DNA from: Lojkania enalia
Lineage: Eukaryota > Ascomycota > Dothideomycetes > Pleosporales
Direction of reading: 5' to 3'
DNA length: 64,000 nt
Assembly (NCBI GenBank): GCA_010094045.1
Contig: ML986587.1
Location: 62,001-126,000 of the forward strand
Position numbers and translations under genes: made by a program. The notes beneath the pieces are model-generated. The model saw nothing but the letters and a program-made list of their open reading frames with translations. It had not been told where the DNA came from and searched no databases. This document shows positions 22,373 through 35,276 of the stretch, one piece after another (within the stretch, counting starts at the first letter, position 1; each line of letters begins with the position of its first letter).

Positions 22373-25300
22373 GGTCGCTAGTTGTGCGCTAGATAACCGG
22401 ACTATTCAATTGGCGGACTTTTTGCAGAATTGGCCTAGAGGAACACTTCTGCCAGCAGAAGCTCGATCCGTAGCTGAGGGTTGGCCGAGGCCGGTGGATG
22501 CTAAATAGCAGGGAAAGATGTTTTGGGGACGGCTGGAGCGTTTTTCTACATGGGATAATGGGGTTTGAATCTCGTGTTCGCGGACGGGATAATGCGGTGT
22601 GGGAAAATGCAGCGGAAACTCTATTTGGACAAGATAGAGGTGATCCACTACTCGCTTATCCTTTGGGTGCTGTGTGACTTGATGTTGCGGGAGCTCCAGC
22701 TCTCTTGCGCAAGAGAAACAATAACCACCAGTAACGAACGCGACGATATAGGGCTTGAAGAAAGGAGTGGCAAAACGGAGAAGCGGGTGCGCTCGAGCTC
22801 ACCAACATTCAGAGAGCATGCGGGAGTAGGAGCCGGAGTGTTCCTTATGTTCCCTGTGGAGGTGGAGAAGGGTCACAAGCAGGGACCAGGGCGGTCCGTA
22901 TCGTGCAGCCAACGGCAAGTGGCAATCAACCGCTCAGGCCGCACACCCACCCAGACTATTGGGCCAAGATGTGATGGAATGCCTGCAGCGACTCGAGGTA
23001 GGGGACCCGCATTGGGACTCGACGAAAAGGGATTATTCTATCGCAACCCATGTCGCTTGACAGGCGAGGTGATATGTAAACGGCCCCAGGCCATCAGCGC
23101 ATATGCCGACTTGGACTTAGAAAGCCGGCGAGTGAATGGCGAGCCCGGCTTGGGCCAATGGGACTAGAACAGACGCCAGGGCGGCATACTACGCCTGACC
23201 TAGAACTGAACAGTGCAAGCGGGAGGCGTCGCTGATTGCAGCGGATGGATTCGACGTCCCGCTACCCGAGTTGCCGTTTCTCACCTGGAGATCTCGAGGC
23301 CTGGTCGCTCGTCATGCCCTCAGTCGCACAACAGGAGCAATTCAGCCGTGGAGATGACCGGCACAACGAAGATGCTGAGGTCAGGCCGCTCAATTCAGTG
23401 CCCGTGGGGTCGCAGAATAAGCCGCACAAAGGGCCGTCGGTGTGCTGGAGATTCCCGATCATGCCGGGCAGAGGCAGCGAGAGCAAGCCACCTCGTGGAA
23501 GACTATCGAATCAGAAGCCGCATAGGTATCGTCCTCGACACCCATGCACCGTGCACCTCGTTCGCATGACTTGCAATCTGCCAGCGAATTGCGGGCTCAA
23601 AGTTGACGGAACTTGCAGATGACGCATGGGAAGAGGATGGCCGGAGCGGGGGCATTTTGGAGTTGAGGAGCTTTGACTGGGTGACGTGCGGCCAGTTAAG
23701 CGCCGACCATCCGTATCAGGACTAGCCCGGGATACAAGCTTTTGCGCAGGCCCACCTGGGGCTAGCCGAAAATTCCCCTCCACTCTACATCCAGACGATG
23801 ATGACTGTCCAGGTCCTCCCGCAAGTAACGGACTTTGCAAGAAACACAGCGGGGAAAAGCAAGTTAGGGAGAGACATGCGCATGAATTCACAATCACATC
23901 GCCATCGCGGGGGGGCCAACGACAGCTGGTTCGAGGCCCGTTTCACGGCCTGCGCCCGAAATCTGCCTCGAAACCCCTCAACTCCACGCTTACTATCGAT
24001 ATCGTCACACGCTACGCATCTCATATTCCCCCGCGGCCCCTGAGACGCCCGCAGTTATTGCAGCCTCGCATCCAGGTACACCGCCCAAGAATCCCTAAAA
24101 TTCGTTGCAAATATTCTCCTACGCGCCCATGCGGCCCAGTTCTGCACCTAGGCCAACTTTCCGACCACCTAGGACTCTCACACAAGCGCCAGCCTTACGG
24201 ACACTCTAGCACATTGTCTTCCAACCCCAGTTTCGCTCAGGAACACTTGTTCGAAGCGCTCGTCATTGTCGTTCCCGTCCGTGAAATGTGTTGGTGGCTG
24301 CAACTCTAATTGAACCTACCTGTAGGCCATTACCTCTAATGGTCCTGAGCGCTTGCGCGATCCTTCGGGAGAAATATGGGATTGGAATTGCTTCTTTTGG
24401 GCTAGCAAATTCTCCACTAGGCGCACCGACATAGCGTGGGGGAGAGGTGCCGGAGTACATATGGCAACAACGTCGCTATGCCTCCAAGCGCTATAGACAG
24501 TAACGATAGACGCTCAGAGGCCGCATTCGGAAGTCTCGGGTGCGGAAGACTTTGTTCTATTTAGTATTCGGTTCATCCCCTATAGCTCATCACATTATAC
24601 TCCCTCTCTGACCGGCCAACCATCGCCACCGATTCAGAGTAAAGCCCCGTTGACATGATGGGTGTGAGAGATAAAGTATCAATGTACACATGCTCCTTCA
24701 TGCTCACCCGCATCCTCGTTTCGAAACATTTGACGAATGAGGATCCGTACTTTCCAAAATAGCAGCTGCGGTGCAACCCCTCGCGTATGCACTACAATAT
24801 ATCTACCCCTCTTAGGGACTGCTTACCATCCCTAAGCCCTACCAAGCACCCAGCTGAAGGCCCGAACCTCCCAAATTCCACGTGTACGTTCGCAAGCGAG
24901 ACCCGAGTCCGGCAATTCGCTTCTCTAATGGGCAATTATGAGATCAGAAGCTAGATCGTAGAATTGTATTTTTAGAATGGTACAGAATAGCTGCGTGGCT
25001 GTTTAGATGATCGGGTTTCGGGATATCTATGTCTGCGATTCTAGCGCAGATGAGTTTGTTTCGAGAAGCTTGGTATTGCGCGGAACTACCCGACGAGCGA
25101 GGGTATGCGTTTGATCAGAACGAATAAAGGTTGAAGTAGTGTTAAGAATAGATTGGGGGAGAGATGGAGTCCGCAGTGCTCTATCAATAGGTCGTTCGGG
25201 TTGCAAACGCCATGTTCCAGTCCTCAGAATATTTCGGAAACGAAAGAGATTGCGAGTGAGAGTTACCGGAAAGCCGATGCTTCCTAAGGAGGCTATCGCT

Positions 25301-25762
25301 AAGGTTTTATCTACGCCAAATTGACCCCTTCAGCAAGCTGTTGCAAAGTAGAGTCACTCTCATCACTGGCTATGAACGTCGTTTAATAAGGATTGAATTA
25401 CATTATTACTACGGTATCATGATTTTTAGGTTAGCATGCGAGAGCCTAGCTGAAGGACCGTGGCACTGTACGGCACACAGCATCTAGTTGTGATACATCT
25501 TTCCAAGGTTCTTCCGCTAAATATGTGGACACGCTTTTTAGTAAGCACACAATATCCGATCGGGACCAATTATAGTTCGCATAGCTATGTGATTGATCTA
25601 TAGAATATAACAGGCTGTGGAAAAGAGAGATTTATATGTATATATTAAAAGAAAAAAAAAAATTTTTAAATTTAAATTTTCAGTCTCATAACAGACAGTT
25701 TATAGAACACGAAAAATGTTCTCTCTGTTCCCGAAATTGAAGCCTTTGGATTCCTAATAGCG
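22373..25762. other. Long intergenic region, no gene supported
   Basis: About 3.4 kb between the ferric reductase start and the 3' end of the Zn2Cys6 factor. The part from 22560 to 24250 is noticeably more GC-rich and holds several frames of 80-200 codons without recognisable domains or fungal intron signals. From 24300 on it turns AT-rich and contains a near-palindromic A/T run at 25649-25681. I name no gene here. Confidence 0.55.
25649..25681. repeat. A/T homopolymer and AAATTT run
   Basis: A near-pure A/T stretch with self-complementary AAATTT blocks, just downstream of the Zn2Cys6 gene's stop codon. Possible 3' processing or nucleosome-depleted element; otherwise simple sequence. Confidence 0.7.
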
Positions 25763-27641
25763 TTATAAATTCATTAAACGCCCTTCTCGGAAAGCCGCCG
25801 GATCATTCGTCAAGATGTCGTAAAGTTCACCGAACGTCAACCCTCGCCTTTGATTCACGCAAGACCGCATTGTCCGTAGCATTCGTGCTGTCCAGTCAAC
25901 GTACTGTGTCCATTTGACATCTTCATCATCCTCGACGATATCAACAAATCTCTCGCACCACTCAAGCATCCCTTTGAAGGGTATCTTCATTCCGCCCTCA
26001 TGGGCGGTCAAGGGCGCAACAATGAAGCGTACTGCGCAGAAGTGAGCCATGAGAATATTCCCTAGCTTGTTGGATGGCGAAAGAAGTTCGAGGACTTCAT
26101 CTTGAGGCCAAGTGTTAAGGATTATTGTCCCCGATACTAGGCCCTGGAATGAGCGGACAGGGTCAGGGATATGAGAATGTGGAACTTCGGCTATGGGTTG
26201 AGAGATGACTTCTTCAAAGGACCCTTTCAGTTTTCCTTTCAGAATGTGATTAAAAGGTGGACGATATATTCCTGACGATGCGTTGTCTATGCCAGTGTTG
26301 AGACTGGCTTGTATTATTGGGTAGGATGGAAAAATGGACTCTGATCGTGAAGGTGGAAACAAAAGCGGCCGCAGAGACTCAACAAGTTGTGCGAAGATCG
26401 TTTTTTCAATGGTCCGACTAGATGGCGTATTTACGAATTGCTTAATGTTGTCGAGAGAGCGAAGTCCATCTCGGACGAGTTCTTGGTCCAAAACCGGAAA
26501 ATTCCGGAGTTTTAGCTCAAGACCCATATATTCTAAGCTTTGGGGGACCGCAAAGGCGCCTGCGAGGCGGTGTTCTAGTATGTATTGCGATAACATGGAG
26601 CAACTGCGCAGGGACACGATACAGTCGATGAAACCATCCGGCATGAACATGGACTGAAATGAAAGAAGGTACGAGGTAGCTAGTATTGCATGGATTTCTT
26701 CCGCTGTCGGTGGCCACTTACTGAAAGCTTGCTCAAGTCCTCGGATAGCCTTTTGGCGGTGAGCGAGCGCCATGTTGGCTTTTGGGTCGTTGACAAACAT
26801 AGACAAGTGGGAATCTGATAAAGCCAATAAGGCGTGCATCAGATAATCATACTTGACGATATTAGAGAAGTATGTTACTTCTAACAACAGAAAAGCGCTC
26901 TTACCTGATGACTAAAGGCTGGAACGTCCCGAATCCAGACAGCTTCGTGCTCTGAAAAAAAGCAAGGTTAGTATGATATTTCTTTGTTGGGCAAATTTGA
27001 AAAGCGTGGGCTATTCAATTGAACATTCGAGACGTGCTAGTCGTTAACGAGTGAAATATTTGGGACGTCTAACAGGAACAAGGATCTCCACTTTGCCAAG
27101 AAGGGGAATATCTCCGGGCGCATATGTTACATTACATGCCAAATATTCTAATTAACAGGTTCGTTCATGAATTACTTACCTGGTGGGATGCGAGGATGGG
27201 CCGCGATAAGGAAATGATGGAACAACCTCATGTCATTTGCACTATACATACTTGGTGTGTCGGAGAGTCGGACAAAAGGTCGAGGGTTACTAAGAACTTC
27301 GGATACAATACGATCATGCTGCGTATGCTTGAAAACTGTAGGATATCGACAAGCGCAGCCTCTTTTTACGCAATTGGCGCAAGAAGGCCACGTCTCTTGG
27401 CACTAGTTCCAATCATTAGTATCTTAAAGCGCTTTAACGAAGATATGTCGCATACCTTAATCTTCCTCTTTTTGCAACTTATACATCCTAAACGAGATTT
27501 GGTATGACCGCGTCTTTTGCGCGCTTCGAAACTCGCGGCAGTATCGTTGGTTCCATTGGCTGTTCTTAGAAACAGTGAATATCCCACCTCGAAGTATAAA
27601 TGAGAGGGGCGCGCACATTTGGGCGTGATGATTGTCATCAT
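25763..27641 (-). CDS. Zn2Cys6 transcription factor, UPC2-like
   Basis: Exons 27456-27641, 27180-27402, 26905-26951 and 25763-26851 give 514 residues. The DNA-binding cluster is Cys53-X2-Cys56-X6-Cys63-X6-Cys70-X2-Cys73-X6-Cys80, preceded by RRGHTKSRLG, the basic arm usual in the sterol-uptake (UPC2) type family. The cluster is split by intron 1 before Cys63. After the 47-nt third exon the reading continues AFSHQ-YDYLMHALLALSDSHL, the start of the family's C-terminal regulatory domain. A tempting in-frame Met just upstream of that point lies in the intron. The start is uncertain: ATGs at 27641 and 27638 are the first in frame. The regulated pathway is not evident; no biosynthetic cluster adjoins it. 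Confidence 0.85.
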
Positions 27642-29125
27642 TCAACTCGAGCCTTACCGAAAGAGGGAAAGCATTTTGTCCATTTTGCAATTCCGGAGTA
27701 TCTTGACGACATACTCGTTCAGCATCCACTTGGGACTCTTCGTCAAAGAAAGCCTCCATGGATGGCACTGACAACCAGCCGTCGAAGAAGTTTTCTACCA
27801 GCATCTTAGAATCGTACCAAGGACTATGCTGCTGCGTTCCCATGATTTGATGCTGGGTCCATATAGGGACAAGTAAGGTTCATTAAATAAGGTGAAGTGG
27901 GGTGTTCGAATGATTACCGCTGGAAGCCTAGGACAGCCCCGCACCCCTATGCAAAAGGCTGAGGTCGGAATGGCGCACTTGAATGCGAGATGTACGAACA
28001 CGGGCTGGGCGCTTGGCATTTTCCGACCACTCATGAATGATCTTCTCTCCTTCCGTTCCCCTCCCTCTACGCTGTTCGAATATTAAAGATAATAGCTGGA
28101 TTCAGATCATTGTATATGTCAAGGATGAAATTCGACACTGTTGAAAAGGGCGAAGTCTAGAGAATGCTAAGTATTATGGAAAGGGTAGAAACTAAACCAA
28201 CAAGGCAAAGAAGGTTCTAGAGCTAGGAGCCTAAAATTGTAACCCCCAGTACAGTGAAATCACTTCAATACGAACTAAGTGTAAGTTAAAAGCGACATCT
28301 CGGATCTGCCCCAATTATTAATAAAGCTATATCCGAGTAGTGCCAGTTGGCACCAGATTTGCTACCTGCGGGACTCAAAGCTGAGCGCATAACCAGAGCA
28401 GTGATCACCTCCTTGAAATTGAAACGTATGGAGACTGAATAGAAGGCTTTTGCCAGCATACCTGCGAACCAATTGGGGTCGTACTACAACATGCAGTGTG
28501 GGTCGTACAGCGTAAATTTTCAGGTTGCTAGAGTGGAGATAATGCTTAGGACAACATTTAAGAATGATTCAAAATGAACAATATAGGCGATCGATAATGA
28601 GCACTAAAGTTCGGGAGAAGTTTTCGAGTAGTACTTAGGACACGATACCTAGAATCCAGAATATCGATAGGATACTTGTTGATGATAGTCCACATTGCAC
28701 GGCTATTCTCAGCATCTTGATGCTCGTCTTGCAGTAGAGAACGCCGGTGAGATGTTCGGTGGAGAAGGGTGCGGCGTTAATTAGGGTACGTTTCGAAGAA
28801 GGATGGGCTTGGCACGCTAGTGACCACTAGGCTGGATTGCGACGTCGTGCGTGCGTGAGCGAGCCGCAGCATTCACTGCACTCCTCAACATCGCCAATCG
28901 CCAAGCCAGTGGCGACTGTCCCTTTTGCGGTTGCCTTTCTCTGATTGCACTACAATTCTTTGAGCATAGGTCCTACGTCGGGTTGTTTGCCTACCTCGAT
29001 GTTCTGCCTAGGCGCCAAGCACCTGCACGCCATCCCCGCCTGAGCTGCTCTCAAAGCCCGATCACGACTAACTCCTGCCTCCTCACCCATTCGCAGCTCT
29101 CCTCAGCCCTATCCCCACAGCCATC
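27642..29125. other. Intergenic between Zn2Cys6 factor and las17
   Basis: About 1.5 kb holding two divergent promoters. A minus-strand frame at 27457-27843 overlaps the first exon of the factor and has no family match. The last 100 bp before the las17 ATG are CT-rich, as is common near fungal start sites. Confidence 0.55.
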
Positions 29126-31298
29126 ATGCCGTCGATCCTCTCCGATGAGGACAAACAGACAGTCAAGCGGACCGTCCCCAAAGCCTCGAACAAGATCCAT
29201 GCCGTCGCCGTTGCCAAGCTGTACATCGCTTATCCTGACAGGCACCGATGGACCTACACTGGGCTCCAGGGCGCCGCTGTGCTTGCCAACGACCTGGTGG
29301 GCAACACCTTCTGGATAAAGCTCGTTGACGTCTCCGTAAGTGCATATGGGACCATGTACCGCACGTTGCATTCGCTGACTGGGCACAGCCGTCCAACCGC
29401 GGCGTAATCTGGGACCAGGAAATATATGATACCTTCTCGTACAACCAAGACCGGGTCTTCTTCCACACATTCGAGCTAGAGGATTGCCTAGCAGGACTAT
29501 CATTTAGCGATGAGAAGGAAGCGAAGACCTTCAAGAAAAAGATGGACGATCGGGAGAAGAACGCCCACAAGAACACGAGGAACAAGCCATTCGGCGCCTC
29601 GCTTGGGAGCGGAGGCGCACCAGGTGTCAATGGCAGAAGACATAGCCACGGACATGGACATGGCCTCCTTGGGGGTCTATTCGGTCATAGGCATTCTACA
29701 CCCGCACAACAGCCCCAGTCCATCATTCCGCCGGCCGTCACATCTCCCACGCAGAACAGCCACTCCAATGCATCAAGCACGCGGAGCTTAGCAATTGATA
29801 CCTCAGACCCATCTTTGCAGCCATTATTGAAGGAACTGCTATCCATGGGCATTACTGAAGACCAGATTGAAGAAAATGCAGACTTCATCAAACTCTATAT
29901 TGAGCAGAGAAAGATCGAGGACAGAATTACTGCGGAGAACAGCGAAAAGAAGGCAAGGGCTCCTCCCCCACCTCCTCCGCCGAGCGCTCCTCCTCCAAAA
30001 GCAGTTTCTATCAGCCCCCAGAACACTGGCAGTACATCCGCGTCGAAAAGGGGACCGCCCCCAGCACCACCACCAGCAAGAAGGACAGGAAAAGAAGTTC
30101 CTGGCATCAATAGAGCTTCTTCTAGCAGTCCTGCACCGTCTCCTCCACGACAAGCATCTCCTCCTCCGCCACCCGGGCCTCCAGCACCAAGATTTCGGGC
30201 TCCACCACCGCTTGTCGACGCAGGAAAATTTGCCCACGAGCCACCAGCACCACCCTCGAGAGCAAGGGCAGCATCAAATAGTGTATCGAATCCCGGGCCT
30301 CCACCTCCCCCGCGACCCCCGAAAACCCCCGTACAAGACGATGCAAGCGAACCCGCCCCAAAGTTTGGTGTACCACCCCCATTTGCTGGGGTTCGTGTAC
30401 CTTCTGGTCCGCCACCTCCACCAAGCCGTGGGACTGTTCCCCCTCCTCCACCAGCCAGAGATACCCCCTCAATTCATGTCGCTCCTCCTCCTTTACCTCC
30501 AAAGAGCGCCGCCGCTCCACCACCCCCTCCTTTACCACCGACGAACAACGCGCCACCTGCGCCGCCACCATTGCCCCCCGCTACTTCTCGTGCAGTGCCA
30601 ACAGCCCCAACAAGCGCAGCACCTCCCCCTCCCCCTCCCCCTCCACCTACATCTAGTGCGCCACCACCTCCACCGCCTCCATCATCCAATGCTCCTCCAC
30701 CGCCTCCACCGCCTCCATCATCCAATGCTCCTCCACCGCCTCCACCACCTCCATCATCCACTGCTCCTCCACCGCCTCCAATGCTAAACAGTGCGATTCC
30801 ATCTCCGCCTCCGATGCCCTCGAGATCAGGGCCCCCGCCACCTCCTCCGATGCCAAACAGTTCTGTCCCTCCTCCACCTCCTATGCCTACTGGTTCAGTT
30901 CCTCCTCCCCCTCCTATGCCACCAGGGTCTGGTCCACCGCCTCCCCCGCCCATGCCAGGTACCGGGAAAGCCTCGGCTCTTCCCAAGGCTTCTGGGGGCC
31001 GAGAAAATCTACTTGCCGATATTCGTGGTGGTGCGAGATTGAAAAAGGTTTCAGATTCGGAGAAGCGAGATCGGAGTGCAGCTATGGTCCCTGGTGCGGA
31101 GCCGGCGTCAAGCCCGGCTGGAGGAAGCACTGGTGCGACTCCTGGGCCAGATGCCGGTTTGGCAGGCGCATTGGCTAGCGCACTGGCAGCGCGGAAGAGT
31201 AAAGTTAGCCATAGTGGTGAGTTGAAATTTTATATGCATCGTTTGGAAAGCATGCTAATCCGTTGATAGACGACGAGGACGATAACGATGATTGGTGA
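29126..31298 (+). CDS. las17: WASP/Las17 actin nucleation-promoting factor
   Basis: Exons 29126-29335, 29389-31216 and 31270-31298 give 688 residues. It activates the Arp2/3 complex at cortical actin patches during endocytosis. The N-terminal WH1 domain (about 10-130) reads from KIHAVAVAKLYIAY through GNTFWIKLVDVS to FFHTFELEDCLAGLSF. A very long polyproline region follows (about 259-600), then a WH2 actin-binding segment ENLLADIRGGARLKKV (about 607-622). The acidic Arp2/3-binding tail DDEDDNDDW is encoded by a separate 29-nt last exon. No CRIB/GBD motif is visible, as expected for fungal Las17. The proline region holds a 36-nt minisatellite. Confidence 0.95.
30660..30780 (+). repeat. 36-nt minisatellite in the las17 polyproline region
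   Basis: About three copies of a 36-nt unit encoding runs of Pro followed by SSNA or SSTA. In-frame, so copy-number change would alter polyproline length without breaking the gene. Confidence 0.75.
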
Positions 31299-32242
31299 AT
31301 GAACTGCAATTGATTCGGTAGTTGTTCAAATTGAATGAATAGCCTAGCACAACCCACATACCGTGGGTCCAATGTACTAGTCGAGCGGGAATAGCTCAAA
31401 TAAGTAGAAGCCAATAGCATTGCCCACGTTTGGACGCCTAGCCAAGAAGGAGTTAAGACAGCGAATAAGGCCCATGTAGATACTAGTATAGGTAGCAGGG
31501 AAAGTCGTAGCTGTCGAGGAATGCATGTAGTGGTTATAGAATGAACATTTATTAGCAATAAGCAGAAACGCGTCTTACAACTGTAGATGATAAATACGTT
31601 AAAGTACGAACAGCCATGAAGGGCTATGATTGATCGAACCTGTTGTGCTTCCCTTGTAGCTGGTCTACTTGGCTCCCTGGTAGTGCTGCATCATCCCATC
31701 CTATCGTTCAAGCCGTCCGCTTCTCTAGAAATCCATTGAACATCACACGTCACTATGCTAAAAGGTTGATTTGGTTCGTAAGATGAGTTGACCATTGCCG
31801 TTGCATAGCACCTCGCGATCGTCGATATTCGAAGCCGCAAGGGCACCACCTTTACTGTTCATAGAATGATGCGGACGTTAAGCATTGCTCATACCAGGCT
31901 TACGGCCGATTCGAGCAAAGCTTGCGACATCCTGCAGGTGCTCAGCCCCAGCAGAGACCCCACCAGCAACGTTCTGAGTGGACGATTCCATCATGCCACG
32001 ACCGTTAGGCAACCTCCAAGGCAGCTTCAAATGTATGCGACTGCTTATTGGTATCTATCGCACTATATGCAGTGCACACGTAATCCACTGAGGCATTGTA
32101 CCTAGGTGCTTACGCACGAATATCACCACCGTCGATACACGGGATCTGGGGCTGGAAAACTCACCTGACCTACATAATCGCGAGAAGTTCGTGCGGGCCT
32201 AAGTGCCAGCATCAATATTCACGAAACCTCACAATATTCGAT
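31299..32242. other. Intergenic, no gene seen
   Basis: About 940 bp between las17 and the following plus-strand gene. Codons in frame upstream of that gene's ATG lack an ATG of their own. Presumed 3' UTR of las17 and the next promoter. Confidence 0.6.
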
Positions 32243-34138
32243 ATGGCTTCTTCTCAACTTGCCGAGCCTATCGTGACGCGATCCGGGTCGTCCGTCCATT
32301 CACGGGAGGAAGATGAATTCACGCAACAAAGTGAAGAGAACCCACTTGAGGTTCAATTCAACTCTTCAGTGCAGCCTACACCAAGCCATATGGTTTCTCA
32401 AAACCCAATGGAGCTTGTCCAGATAAATGATCATCATTTGGATGAACCACCCCCACCCTACGAAGAACCAGGTCATGTCGATGCACCGCAAATCGCCCCT
32501 ATTGAATATAGCTGCGAAAACAGCCCACAGCTCCTTTTCACACCATTGACAGAATTCCCTGAGCCTCCACCAAGGAATCCTGCTAGGTTAAGCAGGGAAA
32601 TCCGGGAATCAACTCCAGTCCATGCTTCACAAAATACAGCGACTCCGAGTGAGGATCAAAACCTATACCCAGCACCACTCCAACTACGTCCCAACTCGCG
32701 ACAGGATAGTATTCCACGAAGACCCGTTGCATCATCGGCAATAGAAAACACATTTTCTTCGGCAAAAGCTCGTGAAGCAGGTTTCGAGATACAGCGCCGC
32801 GAATCAAGCGGCAGTCTTCCGAGCATTAGTATTTTGTCCTCTACCGAAGCGTTAAAGCATACTCGTGAGCCGGGCAGGCTCACGGCATATCTTATCCCTT
32901 TTCCAAAGCCTCGGTTAAAAGGTGTGAATCCGGAGAACATCCCGGACCGATTCCTCGTATACACACCGCCCCCTCCGCCATTGTCAAAACCAGCACCAGG
33001 GGAGAAGGAAAGTCACTGGCATAAGACGCAGAGAACTTGGCAAGAAGATGTGCGCAAAGCTACTATGAGCCAGGCCTCCGCGGTATCGTGGAAGGGTTTT
33101 AAGGCAAGAACAACAGTCCTCATAGGAAAGGGCGTAGATTTGACCAAATCATCCAACCTCGAATTTCTAGACCGGGTGGCTGACGGAGCGATCTCAGAAA
33201 GCGTCGAAGCAACGATTCAACAAAATGGAGACCCTGACACGCCTGTCACACCACAATCATCTTCGACAGAACCGACTTCAATTCGTGAAATTGCAACACC
33301 AGTGTCTCCAATTCAAACAGTATCCAGCGCCTCTCTAGATTCACCACGGAAACCGAAAGCACTAGAAGAGCTAACCCTCATATACCCTCCCTCCCTCTCT
33401 ATTCCAGCCGAAAAAATCCGCGCAGAATTCATAGAATCACTCCTCCGCACACGTTCAAAATCCCGCAAAGAAGCCATTGTCGCATCATCCCTCTTCCCCG
33501 TTGCTGCCACAATCGATGCCACCCTCCTCATAACATTCGGTGGGCTGATGGAAGTGTCAGGAGTATGGGCATACACATCGATCCGGGGTGCCATGACGAG
33601 CAAAAGAATGACCAAAGGGCTCGCACGAGGCGAAGAAAATTCTGCACAAAAAGCCTCCGAAGACGATACCGAGATAAGAGGCTGCACATGCGGACACCAC
33701 GAGCAAGACTTTGGACCCCTCCACACAGCCCCGCCTTCAAAATGTAGGGGCAAGAAGAAGAAACCCGGCATCAACCTCCACATGCAAATCTCTCCTCGCC
33801 TCGAGATCCTTCGCCGTTACTTGGATCTCATGTGTCTACGCCGCGACTTCAATATGTTCCCCTCCATCGCCGAGGCTGCGGACGACCCTAACGAAGCGGC
33901 TATCTTGGAGGCTATCGGATGGCAACCCACGCGCAGGCACGGACGCGACCTGGAAATTGAGTTTAAAGATAAGGTAGAGAAGCTGTCGCCAGAGGAAGAT
34001 GAGCAGTGGCAGGTGAAAGAAGCGATGAATGATGTGAAAAGGCTGTTCAAGAAAGGGGCAGGAGAGTGGGTAGGGTGGTGTAAAGGGTTTCAGAAAGATT
34101 TCCAAAAGGATCGGGAGGCAGCAGTTAAGAAGTGACAT
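32243..34138 (+). CDS. Conserved-looking protein of unknown function with PPPPY motif
   Basis: A single exon of 631 codons beginning at the ATG at 32243; the stop is at 34136-34138. I do not recognise the family. The first 200 residues are polar and Ser/Pro-rich and include DEPPPPYEEP (about 67-76), a PY motif of the kind bound by WW domains of Rsp5/NEDD4 ligases. A more ordered block follows from about 225 (ESSGSLPSISILSS, then FPKPRLKGVNPENIPDRFLVYTPPPPP). Near 430-480 is a hydrophobic stretch (IVASSLFPVAATIDATLLIT) that could be a membrane-inserting helix, then a Cys/His patch CTCGHHEQDF. The C-terminus is charged and helical. Length and codon pattern support a real gene; a role in ubiquitin-linked membrane traffic is only a guess. 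Confidence 0.8.
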
Positions 34139-35276
34139 CATGACTTATTTCGTTCATGGATTTTCCTTAAAGATCTTCGACATCTGTTGTTACGTTATAG
34201 AGTGCCGGTAGAGAGTTGTAGTTGCGTATGGGCTGGGTTGGGATAGCGCCAACATGTGTGGGCGCGCTAATGCGGCGATCTATCCATGGCAGTTATGATG
34301 TGCACGGTTATTTTGACAACTAATTATGTGATACCTATTGGCTTCCTTTTTTTTTTTTTTTTTTTCATCATGCCTTCTTTCCATTCTCTACGTAGGGCTA
34401 TTACTAATCAAACGCTATAATTTGACGTCGAACCTCCCACGGAGATCATTTGCCCTCATCTTTATCCTACTCGTAGATATCTCGCGTCTTCGGACTTATC
34501 TACAAGTTCTAGAGTATCGGTCTCGAATGCGTGATATACACTTCCCCGGTGCTCTTGTCTAGCGTTATGTTCAAATTGGGGCTGGGACAATCTAGCAGAG
34601 GGGATTAGAGTGTCAACAGGGGGGTAATCAAACGAGAATCTAGTTAGACTAGGGCAAAATATCAAGAGTTTCAGCTCCTGGAACCGTAATTAGCATAGAA
34701 GGAGAACTAATGGCACCGGAGCAAATTTCTAGAAGAGGCCTGTTTTGATCATTCAAAGCCTTAGTGTCCGCGTCTCTTTGCCCTCATTGACTCCGGCTAC
34801 CTAGGATGGCAATCAATTGGAGTCCAATGACAAAAAAAGAAAAGAAAAAAAAAAGAGGGAAAGATAAGAAGATAATAAGGAAAAGAAGAAGAGAAATAGC
34901 AAAAAGGAAAAGGGAAATGGGGAAAAAGGCAAGCCCAATATTAGGAAAGTACTAAGTAGAGCAGCTTGAAACGGCAAAACTGACCTTAGTAGTCTACAAA
35001 CTATACCACGGCTCCTTTATGATTGAATACTACGAACCACCTGAATCTCTCAACACATTTTGCGTTGACTTATTTTCCAAAATCTAAGTGATTGGGTCCG
35101 TTGCGGTGGTGGCTACCCTGAAAAATTTAGAGTCCGCATGGGTGGGCAGGATGCTAAGATACATAGCGCTATTGCAAAAGTATGCGCCAAACGAGTGTGT
35201 TTTATATATGCATGCTAAGAGGGCGTAAGCTATCGGACTTTAGCGAGAGGATGAATGAGATTTTAACTTCAAAAGT
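34139..35276. other. Intergenic, simple-sequence rich
   Basis: About 1.1 kb between a plus-strand stop and a minus-strand pseudogene. It contains a T run at 34347-34365 and a long purine-only-like tract at 34830-34930 (AAAAG/GAAGA units). No gene seen. Confidence 0.65.
34830..34930. repeat. Purine-rich tract
   Basis: Roughly 100 nt almost entirely A and G on the plus strand. Possible triplex-forming or nucleosome-poor DNA; simple sequence. Confidence 0.75.

Noticed and set aside
22565..23167. 200-codon plus-strand frame upstream of the ferric reductase
   Set aside because: No recognisable motif, Arg/Gly-rich composition as expected of a chance frame in GC-rich DNA, no flanking exon signals that extend it.
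27457..27843. 128-codon minus-strand frame overlapping exon 1 of the Zn2Cys6 factor
   Set aside because: It could be joined in phase to the zinc cluster only by removing 28 nt, too short for a fungal intron. It also lacks family resemblance, so I kept the start at 27641.
29839..31130. Long open frames antisense and out of phase within las17
   Set aside because: Gly- or Leu/His-rich shadows of the polyproline-coding repeats.
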